Source of the DNA: UTCHB3 sp964531325
Lineage (GTDB): Bacteria; Bacteroidota; Ignavibacteria; Ignavibacteriales; Ignavibacteriaceae
DNA: 64,000 nucleotides
Assembly (NCBI GenBank): GCA_964531325.1
Contig: CAZHCW010000019.1
Location: forward strand, 6,558 to 70,557
Direction of reading: 5' to 3'
Numbering within the stretch: the stretch's first letter is position 1; the number at the start of each line of letters is the position of its first letter. The translations under genes and the position numbers were made by a program. Below are positions 52,196 to 61,830 of the stretch, one piece after another. Below the pieces are notes generated by a model. That model made no database searches and had not been told where the DNA came from. It worked only from the letters and a program-made list of their open reading frames with translations.

Positions 52196-54991
52196 CTACT
52201 TTGAAATAAATGGTTTTAGATAATATTTAAGAATTACATTTCCGGTAAAATATTTCTTTGCTGCATTTCTTATATCCTCAACAGTGATCGCCTTCACAAT
52301 TTCTTTTCCTGCAAAAAACTCTTTTAAGTCAGCATCAAACAACAAATAAGAACTGATCAAATTCAGGATACTTGAGTTCTCTTGAAAAGTATCATCAATC
52401 TCTTTATACTGGTTTTCTTTTGCTTTTGTTAAAGTAGTTTCGTCTGCAAAAGAAGTTTTTAATGAATCAATCATCAACATAACCCGACTTACCAGTTCAT
52501 CTATTCTGGCAGGATCACAATTAAAATAAACACTATTATTGAATACAGGTTCAGGATATTTATTATAAGTAGTTGAAGCTGAAACTGAATATGAACCCCC
52601 CAATTCTTCTCTGATAACCTCATTCAGTTGAATGTCAAATATTTTTTGAAGAGTTGTCAGTTCCATTGCGTTCTTTTTAGTCCACTCGAACTTACCCGGA
52701 AAACTCAAGAATACAGTTGCTTTTTGTTCGGAACCCATTTTTACAGTTTTTTCGTCATTTTTATCGGCATAGCGCACTCCCCTGTCGATCCAGTTCTCTT
52801 TACTAACTTTGGGCTGCGAAGCAATATATCGACAAATGAGTGACCTCATAATGTCTTCATCATAATTACCAACAAACACAAATTCAAAATCGGATGCCGA
52901 ATTAAATCGTTCCTGAAAAATTTGATATGATTTTGATGGAATTAACAGGTCGAGCTGATCAATTGACATCGGTTTCATTCGAGGATTGTTTCCAAACAAT
53001 GAGACAACAATCGTATCATAAAACACATTGTCAGGACTCATTCCGGCATTTTGTAAATAGTTTTTCATTTTATCAATAAAAACCTCAGATGCCTCGGGGT
53101 CAAGTCTCGGATTGGTAAATGTCAAGTAGATCAGATGGAAAAAATCTTCGATATCTTTTAATGATGTTTTTCCCTGGATACTTTCACTTAAATCCGATAT
53201 CCCTGTGGTTAACGATACCATTTTGCCGGAGAGTTTCTTTGATAAATCAGTGAGGTTAAAATCACCAAGTCCTGATTCCTCAATAATACTGTTTGAATAT
53301 TTGGCTGAAACGAGGTCAGAATCTTCAACTTTAGAAAGTCCTCCCTTGCTAAAACCATACATCATAACCTCGTCTTGCTGAAGTTCGGTTTTTTTCAGAT
53401 AAACCACTGCACCATTATCGAGTGTCCATTTTTTTATATCAAAAATACCAAAATCTTCTTCTTTAACAATTTTCCCTGGTGCAGGTTCTTCCTTGATCAA
53501 TGGTCGATCGGTTGAGGCCGCAACGGGAGTGGCGAGTTTAACATTTTTTACTGATGAATATATTTTCTCAAATTCTGTTTCAGTGGGAATCTTTATTCCA
53601 TCTTTCTCCGGGTAGGAAATCATTACAACGAGGTTGGAATCAGTGGTTAATGATTTTGATGCCTGATTAACATCCTCTAATGAAATTGTTGGTATTATTT
53701 CTTTGTAAATGGCATAACCGGCTTCAATATCGGTATAAATGGCGTCGTTGATCACCTGATCCAAAATTGCATTTACGATCCCATTGGAGTATTGATTATC
53801 TTTTTCTTTAAAATAATTGTCCATTCCCGCATTCATATTTTCAATAGCTCTGCCAAATTCATCACTATTAAATCCAAACTGTTTCATTCTTTCCGCTTCA
53901 AGATTCAATAGAAAAAATGCCGAATCCACCATATTTTCCTTTGGTGTCATGTAGAGTACAAATGCTCCCTTATCGTAAGAGAGTCCGGTTGTGTACCCTC
54001 CACCTTGTAGAAATGGAGCATCGATTTTTTTTGAAAGATCAAATAATCTCTCGTTTAACATTGTACTGATAAGATTTAACACAAGAGCATTTCTGTATTC
54101 TTCTCTTGTATTGGCCTTTAGAACGGGTCTTTTATGCACAATTGTAAGGCTTGTTGTGGTTACTTCTTTGTCACCTGTAATGGTATATAATCTCTCATTA
54201 TGGTCAGGAACCCCGTAAATTACTCTTTTTTTGGCAGAAGCAAAACCCGGAATTGGATCAAAATGTTTGAGAATTAAATTCTCAATATCATTAGCATCAA
54301 AATCACCGACTGCCACAATCGACATCAGTTCAGGTCTGTACCATTCTCTGTAATAATCTGTAAGAGATTTGTGTGGAAAGTTTTTTAGAACTTCTTCTTT
54401 ACCAATTGGTAATCTTTCTGCAAATCGGGAGTTATGGAATAATACAGGAAACTGTTTATCCCTGATCCGCTCAGCAGCTCCCTTTCCCATTCTCATTTCT
54501 TCAAGAACCACTCCCCTCTCCTTTTCAATTTCAAGAGAATCAAATGTGGCATTTATCGCCCAGTCGGAAAGTATCATAAAAGCAGAATCGAGCACAGTAT
54601 TTCTGTCTGTGGGGACTGTTAACATATAAACAGTCTCTTCTGTTGAAGTGTAGGCGTTTATCTCGGGCCCAAACTTCATACCGAGAATTTCGAGGAAATC
54701 CACTACTTTATTTCCGGGGAAATTTTTTGTACCGTTAAACAACATATGTTCAACAAAATGGGCAAGTCCTCTTTGATCCTCTCTTTCATTTAGAGAACCG
54801 GAAAGAATCACTAAACGAAGTTCGGCTTTTTTTTCAGGTTGCTTGTTTGGAAGAATAAAATATTTGATACCATTTTGCAGGACTCCATGTTTAACTCCAC
54901 GATGTGGGGGGATGGAATCGTTATGGGATTGTGCAAACCCAATAGCAGTAAACACCGCCATAAAAATAAATAATATTTTAATTCGTCTCAA
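52196..54991 (-). CDS. M16-family zinc metallopeptidase
   Basis: Secreted or periplasmic zinc protease, 931 aa, with two M16 repeats (four domains) as in PqqL-like enzymes. The signal peptide (about 1-20, AVFTAIGFAQ) is followed by the inverted zinc motif HFVEH (His78, Glu81, His82) and a downstream Glu region (KERGVVLEEMRMGKG). The second half is the inactive homologous lobe. Last gene of the minus-strand run; its start overlaps the small upstream gene by 4 bp. Confidence 0.9.
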   Translation of the reverse strand: MRRIKILFIFMAVFTAIGFAQSHNDSIPPHRGVKHGVLQNGIKYFILPNKQPEKKAELRLVILSGSLNEREDQRGLAHFVEHMLFNGTKNFPGNKVVDFLEILGMKFGPEINAYTSTEETVYMLTVPTDRNTVLDSAFMILSDWAINATFDSLEIEKERGVVLEEMRMGKGAAERIRDKQFPVLFHNSRFAERLPIGKEEVLKNFPHKSLTDYYREWYRPELMSIVAVGDFDANDIENLILKHFDPIPGFASAKKRVIYGVPDHNERLYTITGDKEVTTTSLTIVHKRPVLKANTREEYRNALVLNLISTMLNERLFDLSKKIDAPFLQGGGYTTGLSYDKGAFVLYMTPKENMVDSAFFLLNLEAERMKQFGFNSDEFGRAIENMNAGMDNYFKEKDNQYSNGIVNAILDQVINDAIYTDIEAGYAIYKEIIPTISLEDVNQASKSLTTDSNLVVMISYPEKDGIKIPTETEFEKIYSSVKNVKLATPVAASTDRPLIKEEPAPGKIVKEEDFGIFDIKKWTLDNGAVVYLKKTELQQDEVMMYGFSKGGLSKVEDSDLVSAKYSNSIIEESGLGDFNLTDLSKKLSGKMVSLTTGISDLSESIQGKTSLKDIEDFFHLIYLTFTNPRLDPEASEVFIDKMKNYLQNAGMSPDNVFYDTIVVSLFGNNPRMKPMSIDQLDLLIPSKSYQIFQERFNSASDFEFVFVGNYDEDIMRSLICRYIASQPKVSKENWIDRGVRYADKNDEKTVKMGSEQKATVFLSFPGKFEWTKKNAMELTTLQKIFDIQLNEVIREELGGSYSVSASTTYNKYPEPVFNNSVYFNCDPARIDELVSRVMLMIDSLKTSFADETTLTKAKENQYKEIDDTFQENSSILNLISSYLLFDADLKEFFAGKEIVKAITVEDIRNAAKKYFTGNVILKYYLKPFISK

Positions 54992-55194
54992 TTAATCAAT
55001 CCTTTCAGATACATTAATACAATAACAATGATCACTGCTAAAAAAGAATAAAAAAAGAGTTTACTACTCTTTCGTCTTCTGCTTACTTTGTTTGTTTTCA
55101 ATAATTTACGGTTATTTTTATCTAACCGTTCATCAACGAATCTTGGAATGTAGGTGAATTCACGATGTTTATTTCGGGGGGAGAAAAGTAACAT
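54988..55194 (-). CDS. Small basic single-pass membrane protein
   Basis: 68-aa protein from ATG 55194 (a longer reading overlapping the lipid kinase gene is less likely). The N-terminal half is very basic with REFTYIPRFVDERLDKNNRKLLK, somewhat like the FxYxPRYxDP proteins of Bacteroidota sometimes misnamed riboflavin synthase beta; the C-terminal half is one membrane helix (LFFYSFLAVIIVIVLMYLKG). Function unknown. It is coupled to M16 (4-bp overlap) and starts right after the lipid kinase stop. Confidence 0.6.
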   Translation of the reverse strand: MLLFSPRNKHREFTYIPRFVDERLDKNNRKLLKTNKVSRRRKSSKLFFYSFLAVIIVIVLMYLKGLIN

Positions 55195-55195
55195 C

Positions 55196-56107
55196 TTATA
55201 CTGATATTCGTAGTTTATACGGTGACAACTCAACACTCACACCTATCGCTTTTTTTGTGTAAGTTTCGCCGTCCAGGTGTAGATATGCGGGTCTCTCAAG
55301 TGACATGGTGTAATTGGTTGTATTAAAAAGAGTTGTCTCTTTAATCCTTCCATGAGTACCGGTAATGGCTTTGGGTAGATTTACAAAAATCTTTGGAAGG
55401 CTCATGTCTTCCACAATACATATTTCGAGTACCCCATCGTGCACCAAAGCATTGGGAGTTATTTTGAAACCTCCACCTGAATAGATTCCATTCCCGGTTG
55501 TTATGAACATTGCTTCACCGGAAAATTGTAATTTTTCATTGTTTGCGAGAGTGTATTTTACGGAATCATAGGAGAAGAGTCCTTGGAATAAGGAGAGAAT
55601 ATAGACGGCGATACCTGATAAAAATTTCTTTTTTGCTTTAATCGTTCCAACATAAGCATCAAAGCCTATTCCAAGAGTATTTATGAACTTTCTATTCTCA
55701 ATTGTTCCATCTTCAAATTTAATCGTTGTATCCCAAACATCCATATTGGTTTGGGTATCTCTGAGGATGGCTTTTTTAAGTGCGGTAATGGAATTACTGT
55801 CTAAATTAAAATACCTTGCCAAATCATTACCGGAACCGGAAGGAATAAAAGAAATCTTAAATTTATATGGAGGGTCAACAAGATTAACAATGGAATTATA
55901 TGTTCCATCGCCACCAGCTAACATGAGGTGTACATCTTCTCTGTTAAGTTTGTTGTAAACTTCTGCTGCTCCAATTAAATCGACAGGTGTATGAATTTCC
56001 AAATTTAGAAATTCAGGATAGCTGTCCAATCGTTTGGCGAGTTTTTTACCTCTTCCATTACCTGCAAAAGGATTAATTACAATACATTTTAACTGTTCTT
56101 GATTCAA
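55196..56107 (-). CDS. Diacylglycerol/sphingosine kinase-family lipid kinase
   Basis: YegS/DgkB-type lipid kinase, 303 aa. It shows CIVINPFAGNGRGKKLAKRLDSYP at the N-terminus, the nucleotide loop LMLAGGDGTYNSIVNLV, IPSGSGNDLARYFNL and GIGFDAYVG; DGVLEICIVED and HLDGE are the C-terminal domain marks. It would phosphorylate diacylglycerol or a similar lipid, joining phospholipid synthesis with the pgsA gene of the same unit. Gap to ftsY is 13 bp. Confidence 0.88.
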   Translation of the reverse strand: MNQEQLKCIVINPFAGNGRGKKLAKRLDSYPEFLNLEIHTPVDLIGAAEVYNKLNREDVHLMLAGGDGTYNSIVNLVDPPYKFKISFIPSGSGNDLARYFNLDSNSITALKKAILRDTQTNMDVWDTTIKFEDGTIENRKFINTLGIGFDAYVGTIKAKKKFLSGIAVYILSLFQGLFSYDSVKYTLANNEKLQFSGEAMFITTGNGIYSGGGFKITPNALVHDGVLEICIVEDMSLPKIFVNLPKAITGTHGRIKETTLFNTTNYTMSLERPAYLHLDGETYTKKAIGVSVELSPYKLRISV

Positions 56108-56120
56108 GATATATTAAGAT

Positions 56121-57062
56121 TTATTTTGTAAAAATGGCTTCTACATACATTGCAGGATCAAAATTTTGAAGGTCTTCAATTCCCTCACCAACACCGATGT
56201 ATCTCACAGGAACTTTTAATTCTCTGCATATTTGAAATATAACTCCACCTTTTGCTGTACCGTCGAGTTTCGTTACAATAAGTCCTGTAAGTTCGGTAAC
56301 TTTGGAAAATTCTTTCCCTTGTTGCACAGCATTTTGGCCTGTTGTGCCATCAACAACCAGAAATATTTCATTCGGAGAATTTGGAAGTTTTTTTGAGATC
56401 ACATTTTTAATTTTTCTTAATTCTTCCATTAAGTTTACTTTTGTATGAAGTCTGCCGGCAGTATCTATCATAACAACATCTGCTTTTATCCTTATGGCTT
56501 CCTCAATTGTTTCATATGCAACAGAAGAAGGGTCTGCCCCCATCTCACGCGATATAATTGGAACGCCCGCCCTTTGTGCCCATATTTCAAGTTGTTCATT
56601 TGCAGCCGCTCTGAATGTATCTGCTGCACCCACAACAACTTTCCAGCCCGAGAGTTTAAAATTGTGTGCCAATTTACCAATTGTTGTTGTTTTCCCTGCC
56701 CCATTCACCCCAACGATAAGAATCACAAAAGGATTATACTTTTCGACATCGGGAATATATTCCACAGAAGAAAGTGAGTGAGAAAGTTCATCCTCCAAAA
56801 CCTTTTTTACAACTCCAAGAACATTTTCTCCCGATCTGTCTTTTTCCCCTTTTAGTTGTTTTCTTACTTCCTCAACAATTTTCATTGCGAGGTCATAGCC
56901 GATATCAGAACTAATCAATAATTCTTCCATCTCTTCGAGAGTCAACTCATCAATAACAGCTTTACCGGTTACGGTCTCAGCGATTTTGTTAAATATTTTA
57001 TCTCTCGTCTTTGAGAGACCCTCTTTTAATTTCCCAAAATTGAAATTTTTAATAAAACTCAT
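56121..57062 (-). CDS. ftsY: Signal recognition particle receptor FtsY
   Basis: SRP receptor GTPase that docks ribosomes at the Sec translocon, 313 aa, short form without a long acidic A domain. It has an NG domain: N-helix bundle (LTLEEMEELLISSDIGYDLA) and GTPase motifs VNGAGKTTTIGKLA (G1), DTFRAAANEQLEIW, DTAGRLHTKVNLMEEL (G3), TKLDGTAKGG (G4) and GVGEGIEDLQNFDP. It overlaps pgsA by 4 bp. Confidence 0.95.
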   Translation of the reverse strand: MSFIKNFNFGKLKEGLSKTRDKIFNKIAETVTGKAVIDELTLEEMEELLISSDIGYDLAMKIVEEVRKQLKGEKDRSGENVLGVVKKVLEDELSHSLSSVEYIPDVEKYNPFVILIVGVNGAGKTTTIGKLAHNFKLSGWKVVVGAADTFRAAANEQLEIWAQRAGVPIISREMGADPSSVAYETIEEAIRIKADVVMIDTAGRLHTKVNLMEELRKIKNVISKKLPNSPNEIFLVVDGTTGQNAVQQGKEFSKVTELTGLIVTKLDGTAKGGVIFQICRELKVPVRYIGVGEGIEDLQNFDPAMYVEAIFTK

Positions 57063-57619
57063 TGATTTTTCCTTAACACTTTTAAAGCGCGATTTACATA
57101 ATTTAGATACGACACAATTATTAATAATATCAGTGAATAATAATAGATTATCATCGGGAGTGAATTCCTGTCAACCTCAATAAACACGAGAATAAGATAA
57201 ATACCAATAAAAGTAAAGGTCCACTTCCCTATCTGGTCGGATGCAGGAACCTCACCCATCTTCTTACTTAGAAAAACCCCAGGGATGATAATAAAAACAT
57301 CTCTTAGAACGATAACAAGAAATAAAGTTAAATCGAGAACTCCGGTTGAGAAGAAAGCTATAGCAACCGAGATTACCAAAACTTTGTCGGCAAGTGGATC
57401 AAGGATTTTCCCGAGTTCGGAAACCTGGTTCAATTTTCTTGCAAAAAACCCATCAAAGTAATCAGTAAAACTGATCAAAATCACCAATACCAAAACAACC
57501 GGTTTGCCAAGTATTTCCGGATTTAGTAGAAAATAGACTAATGGCAGGGCTCCAAAAAGTCGGGTAAGACTTAATAAATTGGAAATTTGAAAGAACTGTT
57601 TTGCCTTAATCCCAAACAT
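57059..57619 (-). CDS. pgsA: CDP-alcohol phosphatidyltransferase (PgsA-like)
   Basis: Inner-membrane enzyme, most likely phosphatidylglycerophosphate synthase, 186 aa. The CDP-OH-P signature D-x2-DG-x2-AR-x8-G-x3-D-x3-D is complete in DYFDGFFARKLNQVSELG then ILDPLADK. About five membrane helices are visible. Its start shares a base with the end of the S8 protease gene and its end overlaps ftsY, so it is coupled to both. Confidence 0.88.
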   Translation of the reverse strand: MFGIKAKQFFQISNLLSLTRLFGALPLVYFLLNPEILGKPVVLVLVILISFTDYFDGFFARKLNQVSELGKILDPLADKVLVISVAIAFFSTGVLDLTLFLVIVLRDVFIIIPGVFLSKKMGEVPASDQIGKWTFTFIGIYLILVFIEVDRNSLPMIIYYYSLILLIIVSYLNYVNRALKVLRKNQ

Positions 57620-60600
57620 TATCGTACTATCGCTATTTTACCGAGTTTGGTTGATAATTCTTCTCCCCTACCGTCAGTCATTGCGGCACGGAAAATGTAA
57701 ACCCCTGTTGGTACCTCTCTGCCGTCGGAATCTGTGAGGTTCCAGGTTACACCACCGTTACCATCACTTTCCTTAAATTCTGCGATTCTTCGTCCCTCCA
57801 GATTAAAAACAATGATATCCACATTTCTCGGAAGATTAGCAAAAGTAACAGAACTGTGTTTTGACTTGTCAACCGGGCTTGGATAAACATATACATCATC
57901 TAAATTTGCTGCTGTTGCTGTTAAAACGATTGTGGCACCTGCATTTTGGTTGATTGCAACGCTACCCGATTGAGTTGAAGACCTTAAGTTTTTGATAGTA
58001 AGAGTATATTCTCTACCAAGTGCACCAACAGGTTTTGCACCTTTTAAACCCAGAATTATTGTTCTGTTGTTAGGACCGGCAGTCACTGAAGTTACATTAT
58101 TATCGGGTGAAAATTGATAATTGTTTGTTAACTGTGCAGTTGCCAGATCGACATCAAGGTTAAATGTAACTGTCACTGTATAATTATCAAGAATAGTAAA
58201 GTTCTCGATGTAAAATTGCTGTTCGCCCGGTTGAGGAGTGAAACTAAAACGAATAGTATCTTCTGAAATCGAAGACCCATAATAATCCACCAGACCACCG
58301 GCAATCACCATGTTTGTACCAGTTGAGAAGTTTCGAGGAAAGGTTAATAAAAACGAGTTTTCTCCTGAAGGCGTATAAGAAGAAAGTGGGAACTTTTCAC
58401 TCCCGGCAATCAGATAAATTTTAGAGGGATCGTCGATCTCTTTTTTAACTTTTGAAGAATATTTCACCTCAATTGAACGGTCGGTTTTTATTGAAGCTGA
58501 AACAAAACTTGCGGGAGAATGATGAAAAACAGCAAATACCTTCGATTTTGCTCGATTATTACCTGAAACACTTTCAATTTGATAAAAATAACTGCTTCCC
58601 AGGGCAACTCGTGTGTCATTATAATCCATTGAGAAAGTGGAATCAAAAAGAGTTATCCCGGTTTCTGTTGTTCCTCTGTAAATGTAATGCTTTGAACCCA
58701 ATCCGAGGAATTTTATCTCTACGGTTAAATCGTTTACTGATTTTGCGGAAATTAGCGTGGGAGCAAACACAGAAGTCTGTTGGAATTCAAAAAACTTAAC
58801 AATATTGCCGTATGGGTAAGCTATTTCCGGTATTCCATTGCCGTCATAATCTTCAATTAAAATGGCATTTGTATTAATATTCTCATCATACGAGATCACT
58901 CTACCGGTAAATCCGTCACTTTTTATAACATAAGCATACGGATAAGTGAACAGCATAAGCTCTTCTTTCAAATCACCATCGATATCAAAAAATTTCAGTG
59001 AATTTGATGCCCTTTGAAAAGTTGATTTAAATTCAACAGCCGGATCAACGAAGGCATTGTCATAAATTACATTTAGTTCGTTTCCGTTAAAATTAAAAAT
59101 AATCACCCTGTTATAAGGAGCAATATCAACATCAGGTACAGCCTGTAATAAAACAGCAATATCCTGATTATTATCGTTGTTAAAATCGCCAGCAGCTATA
59201 AAAGATGAGCTGGAGATGTAACCGGTTCGAACAAGTTTGTCAGGTCTGATGTCAGTAAGTGAATGTACTTTAAGAATGACAATATCACCATCAGAATCGG
59301 TAAAAACTATCTCATTTTTGTTGTCTTTATCAATATCCCTGACAATTAAAAAGGGACTGTTGAAAACATTACCCCCAAATCCCATCCCTGAAGTATTGTA
59401 AAATCGTGACTTGTAAGTTAGAGACAGATCGTTGTTTACTGAATAGATCACTACTGTTGTGTCGTTTCTTATAGCGAGAAGTTCATTTTTATCATCCCGG
59501 TCAAGATCAAAAACACCAATGGGCCAAAAGAATGAAGTGTCAGCAGAGGTTGTAAGCTGAAAATGAGGTTTTGTATCATTTTGTTTATGAATATGTGCTG
59601 AATACCCCCACAAGGAGAGGAGATCATTTGATCCGTCTTTGTTAAAATCACCATAATCTTTAGCGATTTTTCTATACATAGTGTCAACCGCAGATGGGGT
59701 GAATGTATCATTTTCAAATTCAAATAGAAATGTTGTCTCTGGAGTCATCACTTCTCTGAGCAATGCACCTTTTTTATTTCCAGGTAAGGTTATCGATTTA
59801 TCAAAAATGTAACCCCCGGGAAGAGTATAATTTTTCTGCGTTTTCTCGAAAGTCCGGAAAAGGTCGCTACTGTTTAGTGTGAAATTACGACTTACTGAAT
59901 CCCTGATAACAGTTGTGAATCCCCCTTCGTTAATAACCTCAAAATAGATTTCATAAAAATCAGATGCGCTCACCTGTGATTTTGGTACAAATCCATAATG
60001 AAGTTGTTTTACAAATCCTGTGTTTGTGGAGAATCCATCAAGTGTGACATAAGAGAACGAAGGATCAGATAATTTTTTGTAATACATTTTAACTACTGCG
60101 GGGTCTTCTGTGTAAACAGCAGCCATAAATGTTGGTTTATCACCATAATAAGCAGGTAATAGAGAAATGAGTTCACCTTTTGTACCGGCTCTTTTTATTC
60201 TAAAGTTTACTCTTTCCTCTGCCGTAAATTCATTCGTCTGTTCAACTTTTAATTTGAGAGTGTAAACAGTGTCTTTTAATCCGGCAATTGGAAAATTAAA
60301 AATGTCCCTGCCGGAAACCTGATTTTTTTCCTGATCAATAAGGACTGTCCAGGTGGTAGGATTTAATCCTGTTCCATACTCGAGAGAGAATGACTTAAAA
60401 TAGGATGATAAGATTGTGGCATTAATTTTAAGTGTGTCTTCCGAAGAAGAATAATCCTGCCGGGGAAAATTAAATTTTATTGAAGAAGGTGCAAGAACAG
60501 TTAATGCCCTTAATAAATTGAGTCTTCCGGCACCGGCTCTTTGATCCCAACCCTGTTGACCTATATCGTCCGCAGTGGATTTTAAAATCTGTTTTACTTC

Positions 60601-61830
60601 TTCGTTTGAAAACGATTTACGGGACAAAATCATAGCTGCAGCTGCAGAAACAAACGGAGCTGCAGCAGATGTACCGTTAAAATCGGCATAATTCCAGTTT
60701 CTTGTTGTAGTTCTCACCTGAGTTCCCGGAGCTACCATGTCAAGAGTGGAGCCATAATTTGAACTGCCGGCAACAAAATCGTCTTGAGTGGAATTCCCAA
60801 CCGAGATTACTTCGCTGTAACCTGATGGGTAATGAGGATCAGGAGAGTTTGAATTGCCTGAACTTGCCACCAAAACGATATTTTTCGAGTAAGCATACTG
60901 AATAACATCCCTGAGCACATGTGAGTAGGAATAATCACCAAAACTCATGTTGATAACTTTAGCACCCATTAATACAGAATACAAAATTGCCGCTGCAACA
61001 TCATCTTCTTCTCCATAACCCTGGGGATCAAATGCTCTGTTATTCAGAATTTTGATCTTTGGTGCAACACCTGCAATCCCCATCCCATTATTTGTTTCAG
61101 CTCCAATTAATCCTGCAACCGAAGTTCCGTGAGAAAAGAGATTTTCATCCATGGGATCGTTATCCCAATCAAGATAATCTCCTCCCGTAGTATCAAAAGG
61201 AAATCCTGTTCGATCGGTAAAATCCCACCCCATAAAATCATCGATGAATCCATTATTGTCATCATCAATTCCATTACTTTTTTTATCTCTGCCCTGAGCG
61301 TCGGTACCTGTTTCACCGGTGTTAATAAATACCTTGTTAACAAGGTCAGGGTGCTTATAATCAATTCCGGTGTCAATAATGCTCACTATCACGGTATCTG
61401 CGCCCTGAGTAATCTCCCAGGCTTCAAAAGCACTTATTTTAGAGAGAGCCCACTGTGTATTGACCAAACTGTCATTTGGAATGAAATCAATCTTATATTC
61501 TGAACCTTTTTGCACATACATAATGTCAGAATTATTTTTTAACGATCCAACAAGTTCTTCAATAGAGGTTGATCCTGTGGATCTTAAGACAACAATTCTG
61601 TTGAGTGTCGGAATTCGTTCCGCCAATCCTTTTGCAAAAGGTACAACCGAGATTTGTTTACTGTTAAGAGGGGCATCAGTCTGAAGAATAGCAGAAATTC
61701 TTGATTCCAGACTCGATTTAACATCTGTAGCTTGAATATTATCCTTAAACTTTACAAAATATATCTCCTGAGCAAAGCTAAAATTGGACAAAAGGATTAT
61801 CGCTGTCAACAACAGATGTTTAAACTTCAT
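57619..61830 (-). CDS. Giant secreted S8 (subtilisin) protease with FG-GAP repeats and T9SS tail
   Basis: Predicted extracellular serine protease, 1403 aa. Start is ATG 61830, with AGGAG upstream and a clear signal peptide (HLLLTAIILLSNFSFA); 24 further upstream residues in frame are unlikely. The catalytic triad is Asp153 (IDTGIDYKHPDL), His234 (FSHGTSVAGLIG) and Ser388 (NGTSAAAPFVSA), with a calcium-type insert DDDNNGFIDD at about 189-198. Then come beta domains, a series of FG-GAP/VCBS-like Asp-rich repeats (DFNKDGSND, DLDRDDKNE, DIDKDNKNE, DFNNDNNQD, DYDGNGIPE), Ig-like domains and a C-terminal sorting domain (YPSPVDKSKHSSV, ending LGKIAIVR). It starts inside the end of purF (11-bp overlap). 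Confidence 0.88.
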   Translation of the reverse strand: MKFKHLLLTAIILLSNFSFAQEIYFVKFKDNIQATDVKSSLESRISAILQTDAPLNSKQISVVPFAKGLAERIPTLNRIVVLRSTGSTSIEELVGSLKNNSDIMYVQKGSEYKIDFIPNDSLVNTQWALSKISAFEAWEITQGADTVIVSIIDTGIDYKHPDLVNKVFINTGETGTDAQGRDKKSNGIDDDNNGFIDDFMGWDFTDRTGFPFDTTGGDYLDWDNDPMDENLFSHGTSVAGLIGAETNNGMGIAGVAPKIKILNNRAFDPQGYGEEDDVAAAILYSVLMGAKVINMSFGDYSYSHVLRDVIQYAYSKNIVLVASSGNSNSPDPHYPSGYSEVISVGNSTQDDFVAGSSNYGSTLDMVAPGTQVRTTTRNWNYADFNGTSAAAPFVSAAAAMILSRKSFSNEEVKQILKSTADDIGQQGWDQRAGAGRLNLLRALTVLAPSSIKFNFPRQDYSSSEDTLKINATILSSYFKSFSLEYGTGLNPTTWTVLIDQEKNQVSGRDIFNFPIAGLKDTVYTLKLKVEQTNEFTAEERVNFRIKRAGTKGELISLLPAYYGDKPTFMAAVYTEDPAVVKMYYKKLSDPSFSYVTLDGFSTNTGFVKQLHYGFVPKSQVSASDFYEIYFEVINEGGFTTVIRDSVSRNFTLNSSDLFRTFEKTQKNYTLPGGYIFDKSITLPGNKKGALLREVMTPETTFLFEFENDTFTPSAVDTMYRKIAKDYGDFNKDGSNDLLSLWGYSAHIHKQNDTKPHFQLTTSADTSFFWPIGVFDLDRDDKNELLAIRNDTTVVIYSVNNDLSLTYKSRFYNTSGMGFGGNVFNSPFLIVRDIDKDNKNEIVFTDSDGDIVILKVHSLTDIRPDKLVRTGYISSSSFIAAGDFNNDNNQDIAVLLQAVPDVDIAPYNRVIIFNFNGNELNVIYDNAFVDPAVEFKSTFQRASNSLKFFDIDGDLKEELMLFTYPYAYVIKSDGFTGRVISYDENINTNAILIEDYDGNGIPEIAYPYGNIVKFFEFQQTSVFAPTLISAKSVNDLTVEIKFLGLGSKHYIYRGTTETGITLFDSTFSMDYNDTRVALGSSYFYQIESVSGNNRAKSKVFAVFHHSPASFVSASIKTDRSIEVKYSSKVKKEIDDPSKIYLIAGSEKFPLSSYTPSGENSFLLTFPRNFSTGTNMVIAGGLVDYYGSSISEDTIRFSFTPQPGEQQFYIENFTILDNYTVTVTFNLDVDLATAQLTNNYQFSPDNNVTSVTAGPNNRTIILGLKGAKPVGALGREYTLTIKNLRSSTQSGSVAINQNAGATIVLTATAANLDDVYVYPSPVDKSKHSSVTFANLPRNVDIIVFNLEGRRIAEFKESDGNGGVTWNLTDSDGREVPTGVYIFRAAMTDGRGEELSTKLGKIAIVR